From an uncultured Collinsella sp. (GTDB lineage: Bacteria > Actinomycetota > Coriobacteriia > Coriobacteriales > Coriobacteriaceae): DNA of 13,528 bases. The DNA is taken from contig CAKTWE010000046.1 of assembly GCA_934630385.1 (NCBI GenBank), positions 1-13,528 of the forward strand. The letters run 5' to 3'. The notes under the pieces were generated by a model. The model did not search any database, had not been told where the DNA came from, and was given only the letters and a program-made list of their open reading frames with translations. Shown here piece by piece: positions 1-5,939 of this stretch (positions are counted from its first letter, which is position 1; every line of letters starts with the position of its first letter). A program made the position numbers and the translations under genes.

Positions 1-384
1 GAGGACTCCCTGCGTCGCGCTGCCCTGTGGGACGAGGTCAAGGACAAGCTCAAAGAGTCGGGCCTGGGTCTTTCGGGCGGGCAGCAGCAGCGTCTGTGCA
101 TCGCCCGCGCGCTTGCCGTGCAGCCCGATATTCTGCTGATGGACGAGCCCACGAGCGCTCTCGATCCCGTGTCGACGCTGGTGGTTGAGCAGCTGGCCTG
201 CGAGCTCAAAGAGACCTGCACGCTCGTGGTCGTTACGCACAATATGCAGCAGGCGGCGCGTATCTCCGACTCGGTCGCGTTTTTCTTGCTGGGTGAGTTG
301 GTGGAGCACGCGCCCACCGCTCAGCTCTTCAAAAATCCTACCGACCCGCGCACGGCGGATTATTTGACGGGACGTTTTGGCTGA
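1..384 (+). CDS. pstB: Phosphate ABC transporter ATP-binding protein PstB (3' part)
   Basis: This is the C-terminal 127 residues of the ATPase that powers high-affinity phosphate import by the PstSCAB complex at the inner face of the membrane. The reading frame is open from the first base, so the 5' half, including Walker A, lies outside the window. Visible motifs are the ABC signature LSGGQQQR (bases 70-93), Walker B ILLMDEP (about 130-150) with the D-loop SALD after it, and the H-loop histidine in [15 protein letters not shown]. The region around the ABC signature, the H-loop segment and the ending DYLTGRFG are characteristic of PstB rather than of other ABC ATPases. No phoU gene follows directly, as it does in many pst operons; a two-component system follows 64 bases later, which fits phosphate control. 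Family identification is confident; only the partial length limits it. Confidence 0.95.
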   Translation, partial: EDSLRRAALWDEVKDKLKESGLGLSGGQQQRLCIARALAVQPDILLMDEPTSALDPVSTLVVEQLACELKETCTLVVVTHNMQQAARISDSVAFFLLGELVEHAPTAQLFKNPTDPRTADYLTGRFG

Positions 385-394
385 TACCATCTAG

Positions 395-408
395 TAAAGG
401 TACCTTTA
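395..408. promoter_or_regulatory. 14-bp perfect palindrome between pstB and the response regulator gene
   Basis: TAAAGGTACCTTTA is a perfect palindrome in the 64-base gap between the pstB stop and the regulator start. A possible -10 hexamer TAAGAT lies just downstream (413-418) without a convincing -35. A weak alternative is TTGACG (364-369) with TACCAT (385-390) at a short 15-bp spacing. The palindrome is too AT-rich and lacks a following T-run, so it does not look like a terminator; a regulator-binding site is the more natural reading. No direct evidence of function. Confidence 0.35.
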
Positions 409-448
409 GGGTTAAGATGCGGTCATGCCGGCCGCAAAGGGGTTTAAC

Positions 449-1177
449 ATGATCTATTACGTCGAGGACGATGACAATATCAGGGATTTGACGGTCTATG
501 CACTGCGCAAGCAGGGGATCGAGGCCGAGGGCTTTTCGTGCGATGGCGAGTTTAAGGCCGCCGTGGCGCGAAGGGCGCCCGATGCCGTGTTGCTCGACAT
601 TATGCTGCCCGATACCGATGGTTTGGCAATTATGCGTCGCCTGCGCGCCGACCGCCTGACGGCGACGGTGCCCATCATGATGCTCACTGCCAAGGATACC
701 GAGCTCGATAAGGTGATGGCGCTCGATGGCGGTGCCGACGACTATCTGACCAAGCCGTTTTCGCTCATGGAGCTTGCCAGCCGTTGCCGTGCGCTGCTGC
801 GCCGCGGCGGTATGGTCAAGCAGGCGAGCGATGTGCTCAGCGTGGGCGATATCGTGCTTTCGCCCAGCCATCGCGAGGTGACCGTTGCCGGCGAACCACT
901 CAAACTCACCTTGCGCGAGTTCGATTTGCTCGAATATCTTATGCGCAAGCCTGGCGTGGTCTTTACCCGCGAGTCGCTGCTGCAGAGCGTGTGGGGCTGG
1001 GACTTCGATGGCGGCTCGCGTACCGTCGACGTTCACGTACAGACGCTTCGCCAAAAGCTCGGCGAGCGTGCCGGCGCTATCGAGACGGTGCGCGGCGTGG
1101 GTTATCGCCTGGCCGAGCCTTCTGCCGGTGGCGATGTCGAAGATGCCGTCGCTGCGGCAGCAGCATCGGAGGAGTAG
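449..1177 (+). CDS. OmpR/PhoB-family response regulator, probably phosphate-responsive
   Basis: DNA-binding response regulator of 242 residues, the partner of the kinase encoded next. The N-terminal receiver domain (about 1-118) shows the acidic pair E6-D7, the phospho-acceptor D50 in LLDIMLP, the switch threonine T80 in MLTAK and the conserved K102 in LTKPF. The C-terminal winged helix-turn-helix (about 130-224) has the OmpR-type LTLREFDLLEYL segment and the ending RTVDVHVQTLRQKLG...VRGVGYRL. A short acidic, alanine-rich tail follows. The start is placed at 449 because AAAGGGG (436-442) sits six bases before it; an in-frame ATG at 425 would add eight residues but lacks a good binding site. 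The gene is three bases from the kinase gene and directly follows pstB, so a PhoP/PhoB-like role in phosphate limitation is likely, though inferred from context. Confidence 0.92.
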   Translation: MIYYVEDDDNIRDLTVYALRKQGIEAEGFSCDGEFKAAVARRAPDAVLLDIMLPDTDGLAIMRRLRADRLTATVPIMMLTAKDTELDKVMALDGGADDYLTKPFSLMELASRCRALLRRGGMVKQASDVLSVGDIVLSPSHREVTVAGEPLKLTLREFDLLEYLMRKPGVVFTRESLLQSVWGWDFDGGSRTVDVHVQTLRQKLGERAGAIETVRGVGYRLAEPSAGGDVEDAVAAAAASEE

Positions 1178-1180
1178 TCT

Positions 1181-2605
1181 GTGGTCTTTGCCCCTCAGGG
1201 AAAACACACGCTTTCCCATCGCGTGTTCGTGACGATTTTTATCTGTGCCATGGCGGTGATTGTCGCCTTTACGGTGTTGGGCGCGTTCTTTGTGCAAAAC
1301 ACTTTGGCAGACGCGACGAGCGCAAATCTCTCGCAAGAAACCGAGCTTATTGCCGCCGCCTTAAACGAGCAGCAGGAACCCATCGCATTCTTGCGAAGCC
1401 TCGATCGCGAGGACCTTCGTATCACGCTGATCAACAGGGATGGATCGGTCGCCTACGACAACGAGGCGTCTCCTTCCATGTTGCCCAACCATGGCGATCG
1501 CCCCGAGGTCGTTGAGGCCCTTGAGAGCGGTTCGGGCTCCGCGGAGCGCTCGAGCACCACGCTCGACGAGATTATGCTGTATCGCGCCGTGGCCCTCGAT
1601 AACGGCCAGGTCGTTCGTTTGGCGCAGGCCCAGCCTGGCGTTGCGGCGATTTTGCTTTCGCTGGTGGCGCCGATGCTGCTTATCGCGGCGGCGGGCGCGG
1701 TGCTCTCGTTTTTCCTTGCGCGCCGCGAATCCCGTGCCATCATTGCGCCCCTGCAAGAGGTCGATTTGGACCACCCGTGCCGTAGCTATGAACATGCCTA
1801 CACCGAGATGGTTCCCATGCTCGAGCGCATTGAGTCGCAACGCCAGGAGCTTAAACGCCAGATGGCGGTGCTGGCCGATAACGACCGCATGCGTCGCGAG
1901 TTCACGGCCAATATCACGCATGAGCTCAAGACCCCGCTTACCGCGATCTCGGGCTATGCCGAGCTCATTGCAAATGGCATGGTCGAGGGCGAGGACGACC
2001 TGCGCAACTTTGGCGGTCGAATCTATCGCGAGGCGGGCCGTCTAGCAGCGCTGGTAAACGACATCTTGACGTTGTCTAACCTGGACGAGGCCGAGCGCGC
2101 GACCGAGGGCGAGGCAGTGCCTATTGGTTCCACGGAACCCATTGAGCTCTCGCGCGCTATTACGACGGTGGAGCAGCGCCTCGAACAGGTCGCCCGACAG
2201 TCAGACGTGACCATCGTGCGCAAGACGAAGCCCGTTGTGGTCGAAGGTGTGCCACGCCTGATCGACGAGCTGATTTATAACCTGGCCAGTAACGCTATTC
2301 GCTATAATCAGCCCGGTGGTACGGTTACGCTTCGATGTGGGATCAATGATGAGGGCCATCCGTACCTGACGGTTGCCGATACAGGTATCGGCATCGCGCC
2401 CGAGGAGCAGAGCAAGGTGTTCGAGCGCTTCTATCGCGTGGACAAGAGCCGCTCCAAGGCACGTGGCGGAACAGGCTTGGGTCTGGCCATCGTCAAACAC
2501 GCTGCTCTGTACCATCGCGCCGCGATTGACCTGTCGAGTGAGCCGGGCGTGGGGACCACCGTCACGGTAACGTTCCCTACGCAGCAGGATGAGTCGTTTG
2601 AGTAG
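1181..2605 (+). CDS. Membrane sensor histidine kinase, PhoR-like
   Basis: 474-residue sensor kinase paired with the preceding regulator. It starts with GTG; GGAGGAG (1168-1174) inside the end of the regulator gene gives a six-base spacing, so the two are translationally coupled. Membrane segments lie at about 15-38 and 153-180, enclosing an extracytoplasmic region of about 110 residues that resembles a small sensor domain but has no motif I can name. The HisKA dimerisation domain carries the phospho-histidine H247 in FTANITHELKTPLTAISGY. The ATPase domain shows the N box (N367 to N371, NLASNAIRYN), G1 DTGIG (400-404), the F box FERFYR (414-419) and G2 GGTGLGL (429-435). The linker between TM2 and HisKA lacks an obvious full HAMP domain. 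Proximity to pstB suggests PhoR, but the signal cannot be read from the sequence. Confidence 0.92.
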   Translation: MVFAPQGKHTLSHRVFVTIFICAMAVIVAFTVLGAFFVQNTLADATSANLSQETELIAAALNEQQEPIAFLRSLDREDLRITLINRDGSVAYDNEASPSMLPNHGDRPEVVEALESGSGSAERSSTTLDEIMLYRAVALDNGQVVRLAQAQPGVAAILLSLVAPMLLIAAAGAVLSFFLARRESRAIIAPLQEVDLDHPCRSYEHAYTEMVPMLERIESQRQELKRQMAVLADNDRMRREFTANITHELKTPLTAISGYAELIANGMVEGEDDLRNFGGRIYREAGRLAALVNDILTLSNLDEAERATEGEAVPIGSTEPIELSRAITTVEQRLEQVARQSDVTIVRKTKPVVVEGVPRLIDELIYNLASNAIRYNQPGGTVTLRCGINDEGHPYLTVADTGIGIAPEEQSKVFERFYRVDKSRSKARGGTGLGLAIVKHAALYHRAAIDLSSEPGVGTTVTVTFPTQQDESFE

Positions 2606-2735
2606 TTGCCGTTACGTGAAAGCCCAGCAACGCGCCGGGGTACTGGCTTGGTGTTTCGTTGGGGTGCGGCAAATGCGTGGCGGTTGTCCGGTGACTGTAG
2701 TATGCGTGGCCGAGCGTGAGTGGATTTCCTTTCGC

Positions 2736-2741
2736 TACAAT
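2736..2741 (+). promoter_or_regulatory. Possible -10 element upstream of the acetyltransferase gene
   Basis: TACAAT lies 35 bases before the start codon in the 171-base gap after the kinase gene, in the context TTCGCTACAATCAG. No good -35 hexamer is visible at 16-18 bp upstream. The gap size suggests that the acetyltransferase has its own promoter; the assignment is weak. Nothing else convincing is visible in the gap. Confidence 0.3.
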
Positions 2742-2776
2742 CAGTGCCAATCGTTTAGCTTGAGCAAGGGACTGCC

Positions 2777-3277
2777 ATGGATATCCAATTCAAGACGGGT
2801 TGTTTTAGGGACGCGGCGCTGGTGCGCCGCGCCGTTTTTATGGACGAGCAAGGCTACGAGAACGAGTTCGACGCTATCGATGAGGCGCCGACTTGCATCC
2901 ATGTGACGCTGTACGTGGACGGCGAGCTCACCGGCTGCTCACGCGTGTTTCCCGAGGAGCTGGAGCGAGCGGCAGATGCAGAGGCTCCGGTTTTGCCGGT
3001 GTGCGACTTGGACGAAGGCGTCACAGCGGGGGAGACCTATATTATGGGGCGCGTCGCCGTGCTGTCTACCATGCGCCGTCGCGGTCTGGCAAGCAAGATT
3101 GTCGAAGCCAGCGAAGTTGCTGCGCGCGATGCCGGCGCCAAGCTCATAAAGTTGCATGCGCAGGAGTACGTGCTGCCGCTCTATGCCAAGGCCGGCTACA
3201 CGCAGATTGCCCCGGTGGACTACGAAGACGAAGGCCAGCCTCATGCCTGGATGGCCAAACTGCTGGGCGACAGATAG
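2777..3277 (+). CDS. GNAT family N-acetyltransferase (ElaA-like)
   Basis: Cytosolic acetyl-CoA-dependent acetyltransferase of 166 residues; the acceptor substrate is unknown. The central GNAT motif A is visible as GRVAVLSTMRRRGLASKI (91-108), where RRRGLA is the pyrophosphate-binding loop (Q/R-x-x-G-x-G/A). The N-terminal VFMDEQGYENEFDAID pattern (20-35), the HAQEYVLPLYAKAGY segment (127-141) and the ending with EDEGQPHAWM are typical of the ElaA subgroup, in which an EQ...EFD motif precedes the fold. The length is normal for the family. The start is supported by CAAGGG (2765-2770) six bases before ATG. It appears to be a single-gene unit between the two-component system and htpG. Confidence 0.85.
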   Translation: MDIQFKTGCFRDAALVRRAVFMDEQGYENEFDAIDEAPTCIHVTLYVDGELTGCSRVFPEELERAADAEAPVLPVCDLDEGVTAGETYIMGRVAVLSTMRRRGLASKIVEASEVAARDAGAKLIKLHAQEYVLPLYAKAGYTQIAPVDYEDEGQPHAWMAKLLGDR

Positions 3278-3314
3278 GGACGCTCCTTTTCTGCCGGCAG
3301 TTGGGGACACTCCT
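3277..3314. repeat. Pair of GGGGAC-type intergenic repeat motifs around a 10-bp palindrome
   Basis: GGGACGCTCCT (3277-3287) and GGGGACACTCCT (3303-3314) are direct near-copies flanking the perfect palindrome CTGCCGGCAG (3291-3300), beginning at the last base of the acetyltransferase stop codon. The same GGGGAC core appears in a longer hairpin at 5682-5738. They resemble REP-like extragenic repeats. Function is not known; the palindrome has no following T-run and is not a standard terminator. Confidence 0.5.
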
Positions 3315-3386
3315 CGACAATGGGCGCATAGGGTATTGCAACATACAGTTTTTCGATTCCGTATGTATATATGCGCGCTAATGGGT

Positions 3387-3394
3387 TATAAAAT
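3387..3394 (+). promoter_or_regulatory. Possible -10 region of htpG
   Basis: TATAAAAT lies 85 bases before the htpG start. No clear -35 is present. An inverted repeat, ACATAC (3341-3346) and GTATGT (3361-3366) with a 14-base spacer, lies just upstream and could be an operator. Neither a CIRCE (HrcA) nor a HAIR-type (HspR) element is visible, so heat-shock control of the usual kinds is not supported. If this promoter is used, the transcript passes through the hairpin at 3424-3448. Confidence 0.35.
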
Positions 3395-3423
3395 CTAAGT
3401 CTGAACATAGCAGGTCTGCGAGG

Positions 3424-3448
3424 CGGCTCGGGCAACCGGGCCGTTTTT
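3424..3448 (+). terminator. Terminator-like hairpin in the htpG leader
   Basis: CGGCTCGG (3424-3431) and CCGGGCCG (3436-3443) form an 8-bp stem with one U-G pair, closed by a GCAA tetraloop of the stable GNRA type and followed by TTTTT (3444-3448). It fits an intrinsic terminator and ends 30 bases before the htpG ATG. It may end acetyltransferase transcripts, or act as an attenuator if htpG transcription starts at the TATAAAAT upstream, because no promoter is visible between the hairpin and htpG. Confidence 0.65.
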
Positions 3449-3478
3449 GCGGACGGGGGTAGCGCGAAAGGACTGCAC

Positions 3479-5503
3479 ATGCGTCAATTTAAGACCGAGA
3501 GCAAAAAACTGCTCGACCTCATGATCAACTCCATTTACACCAATAAGGAAATCTTCCTGCGCGAGCTTATCTCCAACGCGAGCGATGCCGTCGACAAGCT
3601 CAACTTTAAGAGCCTGCAGGATCCGAGCGTCAAGCTCGACCAGGGCGACCTGGCCATTCGTGTCTCCTTTGATAAGGATGCCCGCACGATCACTATTTCG
3701 GATAACGGCATCGGTATGACCGCCGAGGAGCTCGAGCGCAATCTGGGTACCATTGCGCATTCCGGCTCCGAGGAGTTTAAGACCGAGAACGCCGAGCAGC
3801 AGGGCTCCGATGTCGATATTATCGGCCAGTTTGGCGTGGGCTTCTACTCGGCCTTTATGGTTGCCAGCCATGTGAAGGTTGTCAGCCGTGCTTATGGCGA
3901 GGACGCCGCTCATGTGTGGGAGTCCGACGGTCTGGAGGGCTACACCATCGAGGACGGCGAGCGTGCCGAGCACGGTACCGACGTTATCCTTACGCTGCGC
4001 GAGAACGAGAAACTCGACGCCGATGGCGAGGCCGAGACCTACGATCGCTTCCTGACCGAGTGGGGCCTCAAGAGCCTGATTCAGCAGTACAGCAACTATG
4101 TACGCTACCCGATTCAGATGATGGTGACCAAGAGCCGCCAGAAGCCCAAGCCCGAGGACGCTGGTGACGACTACAAGCCCGAGTACGAGGACTATCAGGA
4201 GCTCGAGACCGTCAACTCCATGACGCCGATCTGGAAAAAGCGTAGCTCCGATGTCGAGCAGAAGGACTATGACGAGTTCTACAAGTCCACATTCCACGAC
4301 TTTGATGACCCCGCGCGCACCATTAGCTTCCATGCCGAGGGCACGCTCGAGTACGACGCCCTGCTGTTTGTGCCGGGCCGCGCCCCGTTCGATCTGTACA
4401 GCAAGGACTACGAGAAGGGCCTGGCGCTCTACAGCTCCAACGTGTTGATTATGGAGAAGTGCGACGACCTGCTGCCCGATTACTACAACTTCGTGCGCGG
4501 TGTCGTGGACTCTGCCGACGTGACGCTCAATATTTCGCGCGAGACGCTGCAGCAGAACCGTCAGCTCAAGGCAATCGCCAAGCGCGTGGAGAAGAAAATT
4601 ACCGCCGATCTTGAGGACATGCGCGACAACGACCGCGAGGCATATGAGAAGTTCTTTGAGAACTTTGGCCGCGGCCTTAAGTACGGCATCTACTCGAGCT
4701 ATGGCATGAAGGCCGACGAACTTGCCGACCTGCTGCTGTTCTGGTCTGCCAAGGAGCAGAAGATGATCACCCTTGCCGAGTATGCCAAGGGCATGCCCGA
4801 GGATCAGAAGGTAATCTACTATGCCGCCGGCGATTCGCGCGAGCGTCTGGCCAAGATGCCCGTCGTGAAGGGCGTGCTCGACCGCGGCTACGATGTACTG
4901 CTGCTGACGCAGGACGTGGATGAGTTCACCTTCCAGGCCATGCGTGAGTACGTGGCTGCCGATATGCCCAAGGTCTACGAGGATGACGCTGCTCGCGAGG
5001 CTGCCGAGAAGGCAGTTGCCGATGGTGCCGAGCCCGAGGTCGAGGATCGTCATCTGGAACTCAAGAACGTCGCGACCGGCGATCTTGACTTGGCGACCGA
5101 TGACGAGAAGAAGGAGGCCGAGGACGCCACCAAGGAGAATGAGGACCTCTTTAACGCCATGAAGGAGGCGCTCGGCGACAAGGTCGAAAAGGTTGCCGTC
5201 TCCGCGCGCCTGACCGATGCCCCCGCCTGCATCACCACCGAAGGCCCGCTTTCGCTCGAGATGGAGAAGGTGCTCCAGAAGGGTCCCGAGGGCGCGCCCG
5301 ACGGTATGCCCAAGAGCCAGCGCGTGCTCGAGCTCAACGCCAAGCACCCGGTCTTCGCCAAGCTTGTCGCTGCCCAGAAGGCCGGCGACGCCGATAAGAT
5401 CAAGCAGTACTCCGGCCTGCTCTACGATCAGGCCCTGCTGGTCGAGGGTATTCTGCCCGAGGACCCCGTTGCCTTCGCGGCAGCCGTCTGCGATCTTATG
5501 TAA
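3479..5503 (+). CDS. htpG: Molecular chaperone HtpG (bacterial Hsp90)
   Basis: ATP-dependent cytosolic chaperone that acts as a dimer, 674 residues; the E. coli protein is about 624. The N-terminal GHKL ATPase domain shows ELISNASDAVDKL with catalytic E29 and Mg-binding N33, DNGIGM (75-80) and the lid motif GQFGVGFYSAF (116-126). The middle domain contains LNISRETLQQN, with R354 at the place of the ATP-contacting arginine. The extra length lies mainly in two acidic stretches: a Lys/Pro/Glu/Asp-rich one at about 220-240, and a highly charged one at about 500-560 before the dimerisation domain. The start is supported by AAAGGA (3467-3472) six bases before ATG. Element A begins two bases after its stop, so the 3' end of the mRNA is probably structured. 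Confidence 0.96.
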   Translation: MRQFKTESKKLLDLMINSIYTNKEIFLRELISNASDAVDKLNFKSLQDPSVKLDQGDLAIRVSFDKDARTITISDNGIGMTAEELERNLGTIAHSGSEEFKTENAEQQGSDVDIIGQFGVGFYSAFMVASHVKVVSRAYGEDAAHVWESDGLEGYTIEDGERAEHGTDVILTLRENEKLDADGEAETYDRFLTEWGLKSLIQQYSNYVRYPIQMMVTKSRQKPKPEDAGDDYKPEYEDYQELETVNSMTPIWKKRSSDVEQKDYDEFYKSTFHDFDDPARTISFHAEGTLEYDALLFVPGRAPFDLYSKDYEKGLALYSSNVLIMEKCDDLLPDYYNFVRGVVDSADVTLNISRETLQQNRQLKAIAKRVEKKITADLEDMRDNDREAYEKFFENFGRGLKYGIYSSYGMKADELADLLLFWSAKEQKMITLAEYAKGMPEDQKVIYYAAGDSRERLAKMPVVKGVLDRGYDVLLLTQDVDEFTFQAMREYVAADMPKVYEDDAAREAAEKAVADGAEPEVEDRHLELKNVATGDLDLATDDEKKEAEDATKENEDLFNAMKEALGDKVEKVAVSARLTDAPACITTEGPLSLEMEKVLQKGPEGAPDGMPKSQRVLELNAKHPVFAKLVAAQKAGDADKIKQYSGLLYDQALLVEGILPEDPVAFAAAVCDLM

Positions 5504-5505
5504 TT

Positions 5506-5673
5506 GGTTCCGCCGTTCTAACGAACGGCGGACCGTTCGACGCTGCAAGCCCGCCAGAGCGGCAATCTGCCTTTCAACTTCGGCGGCATGACCAGAAGGT
5601 CAATGCCGCCTCGTTTCAAGGCACCTTGCTCGCTCTGGCGGGCTTTCGCTGTCGTTGCCAAAACATCGGCGTT
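5506..5673 (+). ncRNA. Structured element A, candidate folded RNA (copy 1)
   Basis: Non-coding element beginning two bases after the htpG stop. P1 is a 10-bp hairpin, 5509-5518 with 5523-5532, loop TAAC. The conserved linker TCGACGCTGCAA (5537-5548) follows. P2 is 13 bp (5549-5561 with 5631-5643), extended by GCAA/TTGC (5562-5565 with 5626-5629) beside a bulged T. P3 is TGCCTT (5568-5573) with AAGGCA (5618-5623). An internal loop, TCAACTTC against TCGTTTC, leads to P4 (5582-5589 with 5603-5610), then GACC-AGAA-GGTC (5590-5601) with a bulged A5602. The tail TTTCGCTG and AAACATCG are conserved in element B. The 137 columns 5537-5673 align to 11006-11142 without gaps, with 13 compensated pair changes. 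The folded strand is assumed from gene orientation; no canonical T-run terminator follows. Confidence 0.7.
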
Positions 5674-5681
5674 GTTATGGG

Positions 5682-5738
5682 TAGTCATTGGGGACGGTCT
5701 TGTTTGACTAGTCCGTTTAAGAACGTCCCCGATGACTA
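5682..5738. repeat. REP-like GGGGAC inverted repeat
   Basis: Long imperfect hairpin: TAGTCAT (5682-5688) pairs with ATGACTA (5732-5738), GGGGACG (5690-5696) with CGTCCCC (5724-5730), and TCTT (5698-5701) with AAGA (5719-5722). The loop contains the palindrome GACTAGTC (5706-5713). It shares the GGGGAC core with the motifs at 3277-3314. It resembles extragenic palindromic repeats mobilised by REP-associated transposases, but no transposase gene is in the window. It lies nine bases downstream of element A. Confidence 0.6.
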
Positions 5739-5794
5739 TTCGGATTGCTAATTTGTGCGGGTTGTGGTTTTGTGACCTGCTGAAATTTAAGATA

Positions 5795-5893
5795 CTGTAC
5801 ATCTGTACGTTAACTCATCTTCGTAGTATATTGCTACCCGCAAAACTCAGCACCATTGTGCCGCGAGGCACTAAAGCGCCTACGTACAATGGT
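5795..5893 (+). promoter_or_regulatory. Probable control region and leader of the first YhgE/Pip gene
   Basis: The 201 bases between the REP-like hairpin and the gene hold several signals and no gene. CTGTAC occurs twice with an 8-base period (5795-5800 and 5803-5808). ACCATTGT (5852-5859) and ACAATGGT (5886-5893) form an 8-bp perfect inverted repeat. Within it lies a small hairpin GTGCC-GCGA-GGCAC (5858-5871) with a GNRA loop, partly exclusive with the outer pairing. TACAAT (5885-5890), inside the second arm, could be a -10. No clear -35 is present, so the promoter itself is not pinned down. Confidence 0.35.
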
Positions 5894-5939
5894 TGTCGAT
5901 AGTACGATTCGATTCAACGACAGGATGGATGGTCCAAGC

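Noticed and set aside
385..448. Pho box repeats (TTAACA-type) before the response regulator
   Set aside because: Only an isolated TTAACA at 444-449, overlapping the start codon, is present; no regular direct repeats are seen.
2618..2660. Hairpin after the kinase gene as a terminator
   Set aside because: AAGCCCAG and CTGGCTT pair only with a bulge across a 15-base loop and no T-run follows directly.
3278..3478. CIRCE or HspR (HAIR) operator upstream of htpG
   Set aside because: Neither TTAGCACTC-N9-GAGTGCTAA nor CTTGAGT-N7-ACTCAAG, nor a close variant, is visible.
3395..5548. Very long open frame on the minus strand opposite htpG
   Set aside because: It is a mirror of htpG codon bias; htpG has all Hsp90 motifs, and the minus frame gives a low-complexity Leu/Gly/His/Val-rich product without recognisable domains. 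The same holds for the long minus-strand frames opposite the YhgE/Pip genes (6819-7943 and 8034-10757).
5506..5650. Elements A and B as ordinary intrinsic terminators
   Set aside because: Only three (A) or four (B) T residues follow P2, and the conserved internal loops and linkers are not needed for termination. A weak secondary termination role is not excluded.
5506..5673. Element A as an integron attC site
   Set aside because: It is an imperfect hairpin with extrahelical bases, but the core GTTRRRY and matching RYYYAAC ends are not present and there is no cassette array or integrase in the window.
5856..5939. Upstream extension of the first YhgE/Pip protein to a TTG at 5856
   Set aside because: The added residues have no family similarity, no ribosome binding site precedes 5856, and the DNA there holds an inverted repeat and hairpin typical of a leader.
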